Shown piece after piece: positions 35,162 through 46,659 of a stretch of 64,000 nt of DNA; the stretch's first letter is position 1; each line of letters starts with the position of its first letter. The stretch comes from Allodiplogaster sudhausi. Its lineage: Eukaryota; Nematoda; Chromadorea; Rhabditida; Diplogasteridae. The DNA is taken from assembly GCA_945643635.1 (NCBI GenBank), contig CALZFC010000027.1:3786501-3850500 (forward strand), given 5' to 3'. The position numbers were made by a program, and so were the translations under genes. The notes under the pieces are model-generated. The model was given only the letters and a program-made list of their open reading frames with translations, was not told the origin of the DNA and searched no databases.

Positions 35162-35392
35162 TATATACGACCTTTATTTTTTTATAACCACCAGCAATCG
35201 GTTCCATTCGCCCAAACGAGGATTCAGGGAAAAAGACGCCAGTTTCCAGCTACTTAGAAGTGCTTCCGTCGTTTATAGGCCTATGAGAAGAGAAGATTCA
35301 AAATACGGCGCGCTCTGGCCATTCCGTTTTCTATTGATTAACGAGAATGAATTTGTTTATCGAGCGTGCAGAAGGAGGAGGGGATACCGATA

Positions 35393-36490
35393 ATGCGTAC
35401 CCTGATTGTCTGTTTCGTGCTCGCTCAGCTCGTCCATTCTGGAAGCTACTTTGATTCTCGGAGAATGTCTTCCGTTAGTCGCATCTCATTCATCTATCAT
35501 GTATTTTACACAATGTTTTTTTTTCATGTAAGACAATAGAATTGAAAACTACGGCAGCTCCTATGTCAACGAAGGCGAGAACGCAGGTCAGCAGTGAGAT
35601 TGCCGTAAAAGAAAAAAAACAAGACAATATTGACAGCACCGATGGCTATATGTTTAGAAATTGGTATTTGTCTTTTAACTGCATAGTATCGTTTCATTCT
35701 TGTCTAAAGTATTGTTTGTTGCTTGTTTAAAGCAAGTAATAATTATACAATAGCGCTAGAGAACCAGTTTGAATGCGCGCGCTCAGAAAGTTGCCTGTCG
35801 CTCGGTCGAGAGAGCATGTGAAATAAGAGAGCGGCTATGACCCACCGTAGCTAATTCTCTACCCGCCAGTTGTCACGTTACTATTACTCAGAATGTAATG
35901 GAAGAAAATCGTTCGAAGTTTCTGGACATATGTTTTACACCAAGAAGAACTTATCCATGTAGAAAAAAACTTAGGTTAATTATTCCCTGGATTCCTCCTT
36001 TAACATTTAGAAGAAAAAACACTCTTAACATGCAAGATCGGGATACAAAAAATTAGTGTACTGACAAGAACCAGGAGAGCCCGGAGTGCAAGAAGTGCTT
36101 GGACGCATTCGAGAAAATCAAGCGCCGTGTGGACAACAGTCTGCCAGTCATCCAAGAGGTTGAACTGTGATTCAGTCAAATTGCAACATACGTATGTCTG
36201 ATTGTCAATGTGCACGATACATATATGTTTCTTTAGGGACCACTCTGAATACGTTTCCTCAGGAAGCACTGATTTTCTGCGCCTTGCTCCCGGATGAGTT
36301 CTATGTCGTATGCAGAAATCTTGGATGCACGTGTATTTAGAAGCTGTCCTCCTCAACAGACAGATGAAATCAAAAAAAATTTCGCAAATTTCTTTCATTT
36401 TATTCTATTCAGTTCATCAACTTCATTGCTGACGCATTCGACATGACGGATGGCGCGTTCATTTGCAGGAATATCGAGCACATGTGTTGA
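35393..36490 (+). CDS. Secreted saposin-B protein (arm B copy)
   Basis: The start at 35,393 (MRTLIVCFVLAQLVHSGS) is a signal peptide; exon 1 ends by about 35,460. Then about 36,070-36,162 (NQESPECKKCLDAFEKIKRR, phase 0, GTTGAA donor), 36,263 onward (ALIFCALLPDEFYVVC) and about 36,411-36,490 (FINFIADAFDMTDGAFICR to HMC and stop). All six SapB cysteines are present (CxxC, C and C, C and C). It resembles secreted nematode saposin-like proteins. The intron at 35.5-36.06 kb carries a repeat at 35.75-35.88 kb. This is the best-preserved saposin gene of the window. Confidence 0.65.
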
Positions 36491-36719
36491 GAAATTCTTG
36501 AAGAATGCTTTCTCGGCTGTTTTATCTTGTAAGATGTTACTCCATCTCATTGCAATAAAAGTTTTACAGATCATAAAGTATCATAAGTCAACAGCCTTCC
36601 TCTGGATGGATGTATTTACATACATATGTATATATGCTCACGATTTCCGTTATCGATTGAGAAACCGCTTCTTCGAAACTATCCTCTCAACTAACAAAAT
36701 GTGAATCATAAAAAACAAC

Positions 36720-37310
36720 CTTAAGAGAGCCTCTCCCTAAGACTCGACCATGGCTGCATTAAGGCCTGCCCTCTGAATTTTTTAATTTTTAAAAACATAG
36801 AAATCACATATCTTATACAACTCGATGAGCTCTTCAAAATGAGCCCAAATTCATTTCTGTATGTCGTTTTCCCTATGAGATACGCTACCGTAACCCCAAA
36901 ATTTCATTGGACCGCATTTCCTTCAAAAGATGGTTTTAAAAGATAACGAAGGTACCATTCGACAGCTCTTTTTAAGCCCTTCAAATTTCACATAGAGAAG
37001 TTTTTTGTGAAAATTTGTTTTTGACCAAAACAATTCACTTGAAATATTTAGACGAGGCATATTGACACTTTACGGTCATTTCCACAGAATGGCTCTCAGA
37101 TAGGAATCTCAGATTCTCAGATCTCAGATTGCTACAAAATAAGGTACTTTCAAAAAAAATTAAAGCGTACGATGTTTTCGATATCAGGCAAAAAATGCGC
37201 GCGAGTCGGTCAAAATGGCGCATTTTAGGTCACCGAGTCACAGTGCAAGCGCATTCATTGATCCATAACTACGCTCAATCTTAATCTTTCAAAATCGTAA
37301 GTATATCATC
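36720..37310. other. No gene; flank of a fold-back element
   Basis: AT-rich sequence, probably non-autonomous transposon DNA continuous with the palindrome that follows. Confidence 0.35.
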
Positions 37311-37321
37311 TTAGAGCTCTC

Positions 37322-37869
37322 ACGGAGATCTTAAAATGTTAAATACATACTTTTATTGAAAAGTTTGGATTTATATGAGAAATTTCGTTTTGTATGATAA
37401 GAAGGCATAAAAAAATACTTCAGAAACATTTCCACACTCCCAATCATACATCATAAGAAAGAGGATGAAATTTGGTACAAGATGAGCCCCTTTAAATTAA
37501 ATTCCATGCGTACGATCTTTTGTTATAAGCCATAAGAGTAGGATAACAAGGCCTAATGAAAAATGTGTAGAAAAAAAGGATTGGAATATTCTAATTCGAA
37601 TAAACTAAACTATGAATTCTTGGGCGAAATGACAGTGACGCTACTGGCACTAATCTTATGGCTTATAACAAAAGATCGTACGCATGGAATTTAATTTAAA
37701 GGGGCTCATCTTGTACCAAATTTCATCCTCTTTCTTATGATGTATGATTGGGAGTGTGGAAATGTTTCTGAAGTATTTTTTTATGCCTTCTTATCATACA
37801 AAACGAAATTTCTCATATAAATCCAAACTTTTCAATAAAAGTATGTATTTAACATTTGAAGATCTCCGT
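37322..37869. mobile_element. Fold-back element, 220-bp arms
   Basis: ACGGAGATCTTAAAATGTTA at 37,322 pairs with the sequence ending at 37,869. The arms are about 220 bp, nearly perfect, with about 110 bp between (37,543-37,653). It lies directly before the astacin promoter. Confidence 0.85.
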
Positions 37870-37977
37870 TACAGCCAAATTCTACAGCCAACAGCTACAG
37901 CCAAATTCGGATGCATGGATCCTCATGTACACATGGCACATCCGATTGCACAGGCATTCTCGAGTGTGGCAGAGCCA

Positions 37978-37997
37978 CGCATAAAAGGCCCGGCAGC
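37978..37997 (+). promoter_or_regulatory. Core promoter motif of the intact astacin gene
   Basis: GCATAAAAGGCCCGGCAGCC, the same TATA-like box and flank as the saposin genes, about 80 nt before the start at 38,058. Confidence 0.5.
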
Positions 37998-38057
37998 CGC
38001 AATGGAATATCACTTCACATTCGCCCCGCCACTTCGCTGGTTCGGCGAAAATCAGCC

Positions 38058-40948
38058 ATGTCGATGATTGGTATTGCCTTTTAAATAAAAATTTTCATCA
38101 TCTATTCTTGTTGTCCTTTGTTAATATTCCTTAAAACATAACTCTTTTCTTCTTCTTCAAATTAGTCAGAAGCCTGCTGGCTTGATAAAATGTTCCATAT
38201 ATTTCAGCCCTTGCCGCCCTTGCACTTTGCGCCACCGCGTCGCTGGTCAGCAGCCAGATCGATAGAAATGCCACCGCTTATGGCGTTGGCGACATTATCG
38301 AAAGGTCCTTTTAATTTGTGTTAAATATATATAGTATACACATGTACATATATGTATATATATATATATATATTTTTTTTAAACCAAAATAACTGGCGAT
38401 ATTGTGAAATCGCCTTCTTTCAGCAGCGGCTCGACCGGTCGCTTTGCTCGCCAGGCGATGGTGAATCGTGCGTGGCCCAACAGCATCATTCCAATCTTCT
38501 TTGCGCCTGGATATCGTACGTCTTTACTTTTTCGAAATAAATTTCCTTTTGATCTTTAATTATTTGATCTGAAAAAATGTATCTCTTTTTTTCTTTTCTT
38601 GCTTCTATTTACCCCTATGAATGACGAAAACAACCCTTGCACAGCGGAGAGCCAGAAGCCGCACGTAATTCGCGGCCTGAAGATTTGGGAGAAGAAGACG
38701 TGCGTCCGCTTTCGCCAGGACGACACGACAACGCGCATGCGGTTTACATTCTTCTTTGATGCCATATTTTAGAGGAGGGCGATCGGCCAGCAAAAAGTCA
38801 TTGAAGATATATGAAATATCCTAGGCATTGTTTGAGGACATGTATGCACATAGATTTATAGGAAACTCAACCGTAATACATTTCAATTTTCCTAACGATT
38901 GTATAGAGCGCATCCCTCGATGACATACTCGCTCGCCTTTGTGTCAGGCAAAAAAGAGCGAATTCAAGAATGAGTTGCTGCTCCTATAATGTAAAAATTG
39001 CAAATATTCTTTTTTTTATTAAAAAAAATCTTTAAAAAAGAAAGAAAAGAAAAAAAAGTTTGTTTCAGCGTCAAGGTGGTGAACGGCGCGTACTGCCAGT
39101 CGAGTGTGGGTCGCGAGGGAGGCGAGGTGCAGACGATCAGTCTTGGTGGTGACTGCATGTCGGTATGAGACTTTTTTTCTTTTAGAAACTAATGAGTAAC
39201 GTATATACTTTATAGATATCCTTTAAAAAAAGACGCGGGAAAATTAAAATGTCAAAATTTTAAAATCCTAGGACAAGACGACGGCGCACGAGCTCGGCCA
39301 CACGATCGGCCTCCAGCACACAGTGACGAGAGTGGACAGGGAGCAGTACGTCACGGTCGACCGGAGCAACATCCATGTCAGCATTTTCTCTTTACTTTTA
39401 TTTTCCGCATTTATCTCCAACCCCCTCCCCATGAACGGTTGCATCACTCGGTCTCTCCGACCTTTCCTTCATTTCGAAACTCAATCGCAGAGCTCGCAAT
39501 ATGACCTCAACTTAGCCGTGATCTCCTCGTCACAACAGCTCGTCCCCTACGACATCATGTCCATCATGCACTACCCGACCACTCCGAACGGGTTCAGTTT
39601 CTTAGCACAGTCTTTAAAAACAAGTTCAGTTTCATAGAAAAAATAGTATGGAACTAAGCTTAAGCTGCAACAACACTTATCAGTATTATCAATAAAATAT
39701 TTATATATGAATACATGAATCTTCTCAAGAATGACCATCGACAAACAGCGCCCTGCAATCACTGTGCGCAGCAACGAGCTCGCCGACTACAAGGAGAGCA
39801 TGGGCAACTTTGAGCTCTCCTTCTACGACATCATGATGGTCAACAAGATGTACAAGTGTGCCGGTTCGTTTAGAGATGGCGAGTTATGTAGAGGAGAATG
39901 AGAGGAGAATGCATTATGAATGGGAATACACTTGAAAGATGATTTGCAAGAACAAGCCAAAGGATGGAGAGAAGAAAGAAAAAAGAAGGAACGCAAAAGG
40001 GCAACAGAACATTGTAGAGAACCCCTTCAGCCAAATGCGCGAGCTCTTCAACGCGCTGCGCAAACAACGGCGTTCCTGACGTCAACGATTGCAGCCGCTG
40101 CATCTGCCCAGTCGCGTGGGGCGGCGCCACCTGCAACGAGAACGTAAGAATACTGTTCTTGGCAGGCTCCAGTCTTAATAAATAAATAAAAAAAACTGCT
40201 GAAATAATCTTAAAAATAATCAGTATACATATTGAAAAGTAAATACACATATTCACCTTATCTTGCTAGCCGACCGGCTCCACGGTCCTAACGGCGGCCT
40301 ATTCTGGTGCCTCCGAGGTAGCCACCGTTGGCCGCCACGGCGACGGCAATCGTGGCATCTTTACCGTCAAGCCATACGTCATTACGGTAAGAGAAAGTGA
40401 CGACTTCTTGAAAGTTGGTCCAATGCTGTTGGGCTTCATTGGATTCCGAGCCCCAACTCCTTCTTCCAGGCACCGGCCGGCAAGCGCATCGAGCTCAAGA
40501 TCGCATACATGTACACGGGCGACGCGGACAACGCGTGCATCTTTGGCGGGCTCGAAGTCAACACCAAGGCCAACTCGCGCATCTCCGGACCGCAGTCAGA
40601 TCTTACTAATTAAAGGAGGGTGATCGCCGAATCACACTCGCGTGCTATTTTCACGCAGCGGGTTTTTGCGACCTGCGAAATAGCATGCGAGAATGAGAGT
40701 GAGGAATAACAGGGCACACGCGGCAATTCGAACCTCCATTAAATATTTTCTGTGATCGCCCTTCTTTAATTGTGTTAATTAATTTGTTAACTAATTAACT
40801 TGTTCGCTACCCTAGCGTCTGCGTAAACTACAACACGAAGACGTACGTTTCCGAGACGAATCGGATGGTCTTCCGCATCTTCGGCCAGTACGAAGAAACG
40901 CGCGCCGACTTCACGTACCGCGCCATTGTACGAGGAGAAGCTGTCTAG
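38058..40948 (+). CDS. Astacin metalloprotease with EGF-like and CUB-like domains, intact
   Basis: Twelve exons keep one frame for 411 residues: 38,058-38,070; 38,208-38,304; 38,424-38,515; 38,645-38,741; 39,069-39,162; 39,272-39,376; 39,491-39,591; 39,730-39,867; 40,020-40,143; 40,270-40,386; 40,470-40,594; 40,816-40,948. Signal MSMIALAALALCATASLVSS, short propeptide, catalytic domain from about residue 50 (AWPNSIIPIFFAPGY, KKTCVRFRQDD). The zinc site HELGHTIGLQHT keeps the three His and catalytic Glu; the residue after the third His, normally Glu, is Thr. Met-turn IMSIMHYPT. An EGF-like exon (KCASSSTRC, VNDCSRCICPVAWGGATC) and a CUB-like tail follow. It is a secreted endopeptidase of the nematode NAS type; the substrate is unknown. 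Introns hold MITE-like repeats at 38.77-38.97 and 40.61-40.78 kb. Confidence 0.85.
38765..38965 (-). mobile_element. MITE-like repeat, family 1, in an astacin intron
   Basis: Reversed copy of the 4,440-4,566 block. On the minus strand TTTTTTGCCTGACACAAAGG leads to AAATTGAAATGTATTACGGT. Confidence 0.5.
40610..40778. mobile_element. MITE, ATTAAAGGAGGG termini, in an astacin intron
   Basis: ATTAAAGGAGGGTGATCGC at the left pairs with GTGATCGCCCTTCTTTAAT at the right. A hairpin (GTGCTATTTTCACGCAGCGG and its complement) lies inside. A related right end (CGGCAATTCGAGC, then CCCCCTTCTTTAAAG) occurs at 54,550-54,608. Confidence 0.65.
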
Positions 40949-40959
40949 TTACAGATAAT

Positions 40960-42470
40960 TATTTAGATACGAGACATTCTAGACAGGAGACAAGCATTTT
41001 TGCATTTTGTTGGGGAAATCGGTTTTTTTTTCAACCGCAAAATAAGAGCTGAAATGTCTGGTTTTTCCCTATTTATCTTCCTTTTTATTGCTAAATTTCG
41101 GAGTTTATTCATGCTCCTCTATATTCAGTGAGTCGCTGGTGGAACGTCGTTCTTCACCAATACGAATAAAGCATTTGACCAACTATTTTACCCCATTGGA
41201 ACACATGCCTTGCATCACAACAGAGTAAAAGACAAGTAATAAAAAAAATTTCAGAAAACATGAGAATCAATCGAACATAGGAAACTGTGTACGTTGTCGA
41301 CATTCTGCTTACTACTCATCATGAAGAGCATCATATTCATGGTAGCAGTCGCTCTTGAGAAGGAAAAGAAGAATGATCATTTGGGTTAGAACTCATGCGC
41401 AATCTCACGGCCACACCTGCATCAAAGTCTATGTAATCTTTTAACCTCATTCTTATTCTTCTGATCAACCATGAATTATACTTTTATCCTCCCACCCCCT
41501 TCCCCCGAAACTGATAGTTTTATTTATTCAAGTCCGCCAAGCTTTAGCTCGTATCCATGCTACCCCTTTAGTCGTGTAAGCATTGTCGCAAGCATAAGAA
41601 GTTTATACAGACAATTCGCAGACAGCAGCTATCAAAAGAACAAAAGGCATGACACAACGAGGAAATCGAGCAGAGTTCTTCTGATGAAAGAGTAAAAGTA
41701 GTATGCAGAGATTAAAATTTTTATTGACATCTTCTTGTCAAATTCCAAATTCATAAGATAAATAAAATACGTGATCTTTTACTTACCATTCAATATACAT
41801 ATGTAAATCATTTGATTTATGAATATGGCCAATATGATACTAAGAATATTCACATGAATAAATATGTAAGGTTCGACATCTTTATACCACTGAATTTCAT
41901 CCTCTCCTAGCATCGCGTCCAGTGTGGCTTTGAGTTGTGGCACGGGCAAGCATTGCCTAACAATAACTACATAATTAATTTATTTCTCCATTTTCCCCTG
42001 ACGCTCGTTTGGTTCCATTTTATTAATTCTTTATAATACCCAAATCTTGTCATACAACTCAAATGGCAAATGCAACTGTAATGCATTTGAAAGGCCAAAC
42101 ATTCTTTATCAGAGTGCGAGCGTGACTGATAAATGGAGAATAGAGAGTGAGGAAGGGAGAAAGAAGGAGAGAGAGAGAAGAAGTTAGAGAGAGAGAGAGA
42201 TATTAGGAACAAATGGGTGTTAAAGTGAGCTCGAACGCCCTGCACTTGCCTAATAAACTGCGGAGAGACAAGGCGAGAGCGGGAAAGGGTTTATTAAGAG
42301 AAGTGGGGAAAGGAGAGAGAGAATGGAAGGTCGACCGCATGCGAGAGGGGCAAGGAATGAAGTATCAGGAAGTGACCATGAGTCTGCCTGCCGAGGGTTT
42401 TCCGAGTTGGCAGACTCACTATGACGAGTTTAATGTAACAGGACTCACAGAGTCCATATCCGAATGTGCA
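40960..42470. other. No gene recognised
   Basis: Some open stretches but no splice-supported exon. GA-rich at 42,160-42,200. Confidence 0.4.
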
Positions 42471-42473
42471 TAG

Positions 42474-43173
42474 TACAGTCCCGCTCAACATTGTTGGGTC
42501 CGGTATTAATAGTATTAATAGTATTAATATAAATAATACAAACTGGAATAGCGCGCTGTATACGCATTTTCGTGCCATTTCGCGGAGGAGTTTACCTATT
42601 TCGACCATGGAGATTACGACTGTGCAGACCGTTTTCAAAAATATGCTGAAATGGCTGGGATCTCATAATATTGCATTTAAGTTGGCCGTGTATGGGTTCC
42701 AAACGGGCTGGCTTCAACTCCTGGACTACAAAGTGTAAAATAAAGTGAAATTTTCAGAGCACTTCTTACCTTTTTTGAGTTTCTTTTTTATTTCTTTTGA
42801 GTTTCTCATTTTGTTTATATATGAACGACAAAAAAAAGCAAAAAAATTTCGTGCCTGCAAAAATCTGTTCTCAAAAAGGTATCGAACTGAGACCTCGAGA
42901 TTGCCGGTCAAAGACTTACCAATACGCTACATACGGTACAAAGTTATCTGATGATACCTTTCTTTGGACAGCGTCGATTGCTCATAAAGGAAACGTCGAT
43001 TCTGAACACTCTCTGTTTCCTACTTTAGTGGGAAACGGAGAGAGAGAGAGAGAGAGAGGCGAAAGAAGGTGCAGCGTCGACTACATCTACTCTGCGTCAC
43101 CGTTTCAAGGCTGAAGCACCGGTCCCTCTTTTACTTTCTCCCTCTCTCCTTCTTTCTCGTTCTCTCGTATTCC

Positions 43174-43215
<42 letters not shown>

Positions 43216-43781
43216 GTCTCCCACTAAAGTATGAGCGAACGTGTTCCGAATCGACGTTTTCTTTGTGAGGCAATCGACGCTGTCCAAAGAAAGGTATCAT
43301 GAGACCTGATTGTACCGTCTGTAGAGTATTGGTAAGTCTTTGACCGGCAATCTCGAGATCTCGGTTCGATACACTTTTGAGAACAGGTTTTTGCAAGCAC
43401 GAAAATTTTTTTTGCTTTTTTTTTGTCGTTTATACATAAACAAAATGAGAAACTCAAAAGATATAAAACAAGAAACTCAAAAAAGGTAAGAAGTGCTCTG
43501 AAAATTTCAATTTATTTTGCACTTTGTAGTCCAGGAGTTGAAGCCAGCCCGTTTGGAACCCAAACATGGCCAACTTAAATGCGACATTATGAGATCCCAG
43601 AAATTTCAGCATATTTTTGAAAACGGTCTTCACAGTCGTAATCTTCATGGTCGAAATAGGTAAACTCCTACGCGAAATTGCACGAAAATGCGTATTCAGC
43701 GCGCTATTCCAGTTTGTATTATTTATATTAATACTATTAATACTATTAATACCGGACCCAACAATGTTGAGCGGGACTGTA
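42474..43781. mobile_element. 1.3-kb fold-back element with Tc1-like ends and tRNA-like B boxes
   Basis: The ends read TACAGTCCCGCTCAACATTG and its complement, each outermost at TA, as in Tc1/mariner elements. The arms are about 600 bp and converge on GA/CT repeats near 43,040-43,210. Each arm has a tRNA-like segment (AGAGTATTGGTAAGTC, then CTCGGTTCGATAC) at about 42,878-42,935 (minus) and 43,320-43,375 (plus). An open frame in each arm (TTVQTVFKNMLKWLGSHN) has no recognisable transposase motif. Confidence 0.75.
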
Positions 43782-44142
43782 CATATGTATGTACTATTAT
43801 CTACACAACAAACACATATCGAAGAGCACGCTGCTTTAATAGTGCAAAGTATATGAAGGATGATCTATCATTGTCCGATAAATTACCGAATGATTCATTG
43901 TCTGCAGTGAGAGCGATAGAATCAGGAGTAGAGGAGATGCGACGGGGGATCACCAAGTACACTAAGAACAAATGGTAAAGAGAAATGCATTGAAGCACTT
44001 TAAGAAAGTTCTATTGGAAAGTACTATGCACCTGGAAATTAAGAAAAGTTTTATATTCAAGTGTTCGAATGAAATCTTCTGCGCAAATTAAATTGTCACG
44101 AACTTGCACTTCCGGGAAGTGGAAAGAAAGTGCAAACTGAGC

Positions 44143-44150
44143 AGTATAAA
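44143..44150 (+). promoter_or_regulatory. TATA box
   Basis: GTATAAAAGC stands about 85 nt upstream of the membrane protein start at 44,233. Confidence 0.6.
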
Positions 44151-44232
44151 AGCAGCGCAGACTGCCATTTCACTCATCACTCTTCGCTTCGCTCTCCACT
44201 CCTCCACTCGTGTCAACTCCCTTCACCTCGAG

Positions 44233-45550
44233 ATGGCTGACGCTGCAATCATCGACGCCGACCCGGCCGGCCTTCTCAAGCAGTACGCCGCCGAGTTTCA
44301 GAGCGCCAACGAAGAGTACAAAGCCAAGGCACTCGCCCTCCAAGGAGTCAGCGCTTCCTTCAATTGCCTCCCTCGCATTTTAAATCGCCAACCATTTAAC
44401 CTTGCAGAGCACCCAGGAGCTGGTCGCCTCCTACCAAGCCTCGCTGCTTGCCCAGAAGGACGCCGCCATTGCCGCCCTCTCCAACACGGCCGACGCCTCC
44501 GCGCCGCCGGCCAAGGTTTCTGCGAATTTCACTCCGGATCTCCATATAGTAAAACTTCAATCTTACATCTCACTGAAATTTTTTACTATGAAAATTTATA
44601 AATGATTGGAATTTGATTCCTTCATCTTAATATGCCAATTCTTACAGGTTATGTCCATCTTCCTGTGGTCTTCGGTGCTGGTGCTGGCTGCGTCTGTGTC
44701 TTTCTATCTCGGCGCCAATCTCCTTCACCACTTTGTGGGCGCCTTCCTCGGCGGTTTCGGTGCTGCCTTCGTTGCGCTCGTCGCGCTTCCTCTCTATGCC
44801 TACCACTCTTCCCTCAAGGGTGTACGTGCATTTCTGCACATATTATTGTGGTGAAAACATTCATCTGAAAGAAACTACTATATAAATGTTTTTGCAGTCG
44901 TCTCTGGCAGACAAGGAAGTCCGCTTTTCTCTGCTTGGCTACGGCAGCCTCGCTGGTCTCCTGCTCGGCTCAGCATTCGCTCATCTCTACATCTACGCTG
45001 AGCCCTTTGCTTTTCTCCTCCCGGCCATCGCTGGAATCGCCTACTACGTCTGTTTCGTAGTCTGAGATTGCCGATGAATAGTACCGAATCCAATCTCCTC
45101 CCACATCCTACAGTATCCCTTCTTACAGTACGCCGCTCCCACCGTCGGCTCGTCCCGCGTGAACATGCTCGCCGCTTCCCTCGGCGGAGCGTTCGCTGCC
45201 CTCTTCGCCGTTGGACTTCTTCTCGGCTCGGTCATTAATAACTTGATTACATATATCATCCGAATATTTGTCAATATCAAAGCATTTCAGGCGTCGGTGT
45301 CATACCTGGCCTTTGCGAGTCTTTACACTCTCGCAGGCTTCGTGGTGCTCCAGTACATCTACGCCCACGGGGCCGAGGTAAACAATTACTTATGTACCTA
45401 TGTAGAAGTAATGGTGCATATAAAATAACTTGTATTATTCAGCCCGCTCACGTCTACCAGCTGGCGTATCTGACGGCGTACCTCTACGCCAAGGCGGTCG
45501 GCCTCGTCCTCTTCGGCTCGCGCAAGCCGTTCGAGGCAAAGGAAGCCTAA
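44233..45550 (+). CDS. Multi-pass membrane protein, seven exons, family not recognised
   Basis: Exons 44,233-44,346; 44,408-44,515; 44,648-44,821; 44,898-45,056; 45,129-45,230; 45,291-45,377; 45,443-45,550 give 283 residues, and every intron is in phase 0. The N-terminal 75 residues are soluble and Ala-rich (MADAAIIDADPAGLLKQYAA). About six hydrophobic segments follow, for example FLWSSVLVLAASVSFYLG, HHFVGAFLGGFGAAFVALV, GYGSLAGLLLGSAFAHLYIY, FAFLLPAIAGIAYYVCF and AAFAALFAVGLLLGS. The tail SRKPFEAKEA is cytosolic-looking and Lys-rich. Small residues (Gly, Ala) fill the helices, suggesting tight packing. A TATA box precedes it and AATAAA follows at about 45,651. Codon use is GC-rich, and all lengths are multiples of three. 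Function unknown; possibly an intracellular membrane protein. Confidence 0.8.
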
Positions 45551-45899
45551 GCGAGTAGAGGAGTCTCAGGCGCTCTTCCCCTGCCCTGCCCTCAGAGGAC
45601 AAGTGCCTCTCCTCCTTTCCAAATCCCCCCTCACTCGCCCCGCCCCAGCAAATAAAGGCTGCTGCCTAAATGTGACTGTGTTGAATACAGGCATTTGTTT
45701 GCATTGCATAATGAGATTAATGCTAGGAATCTTGGAAAGTTCATTTTGGATGATTTGAAAGCAAAACATTTAATTTTCACATTCGAGAATAGCATAAGAA
45801 TGTGCCTGAAGCACTTCACACATAATGAGAGAAATGCTAGTTAACTTGGAAGGTTCATTTTGTATGTTTAGAAAGCAAAACATTTAATTTATTCTTGAT

Positions 45900-46650
45900 A
45901 CATACACTTATAAAAGACAATTTAGTCTTCTGCAACTTTAATTTCGAGCAATGTTTCTTGGTGCTGTCGTCACTGCTTCAAAACGCCTTGAAGAGAATGG
46001 CCGAGCAGCCTCCTGAAATATGTATGAAGAATATCGTGTATTTTAAATATCTATATATGTACGCACTTGTATGTATGTATATATGACAATGAAGTGTTAA
46101 AAAAAGTAGAAATAGTACGTTTGTATCAGCGCGGCAGATGCAGAAAAGGATGAACATCCAAAGAGAAGCGAGGCCGAGAAGAATCAGAAAGTGAGTAGAA
46201 TCAAAAGCATGCTCGACCTTGGCCTAGATCAATCTAATTATTCGCTAAACTCGCTTTTACATTGGCTTTGAGAAGAAAATTGAGGTTACCGCAGACGAAC
46301 GAGAAGCCTCTATCGATTTGAGAAGAGTGAGCGTCTGAGAAGGTTCGTTCATGCTAAACTGCGACTAGGATAGAGAGACTGTGAAGACTGCTGCGCGTTC
46401 AAGAAACGAAATATATGGTCTTGCAGAAGAAGGATGACTGCATTCAGTGTATATATGTTGATCTTATACCAGTCGCTTCCTCTCCAACTTCTTGCTGTAC
46501 ACATCGCAGAGAAATAGAGAAGAAAGTACTGGCGGTCTTGTTCGCGCCTTTTTGCACCAAGTGCATTCGAAACCCCTTCATTAGGGAACGGGGAAAAGTT
46601 CCTGTCCATGAAATGTATTCTAGTTGCATTTCCAATATGTAATTATTTGT
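45900..46650 (+). other. Possible small gene remnant
   Basis: Exon-like pieces: ADAEKDEHPKRSEAEKN near 46,135-46,190 and KKDDCIQC behind a TTGCAG acceptor near 46,426, with APFCTKCIRNP near 46,540. The CxxC patterns recall saposin halves, but no signal peptide or complete frame could be built. Confidence 0.25.
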
Positions 46651-46659
46651 AGGAAAGTG

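Larger units (their letters stand above)
27806..36490 (+). repeat. Arm B of the large decayed inverted duplication
   Basis: Partner of 1-4,572. The inner boundary is near 27,806 inside an astacin intron, and the outer end lies past the saposin gene ending near 36,490. It has gained the fold-back elements at 31,473-33,211 and 34,716-35,161. Arm B is the less degraded arm for the saposin and Ly6-like genes. Confidence 0.85.

Noticed and set aside
36390..36450. Continuation of arm homology into 1-230
   Set aside because: Beyond the last saposin exon I could not align the window start with sequence after 36,490, so the outer border stays undefined.
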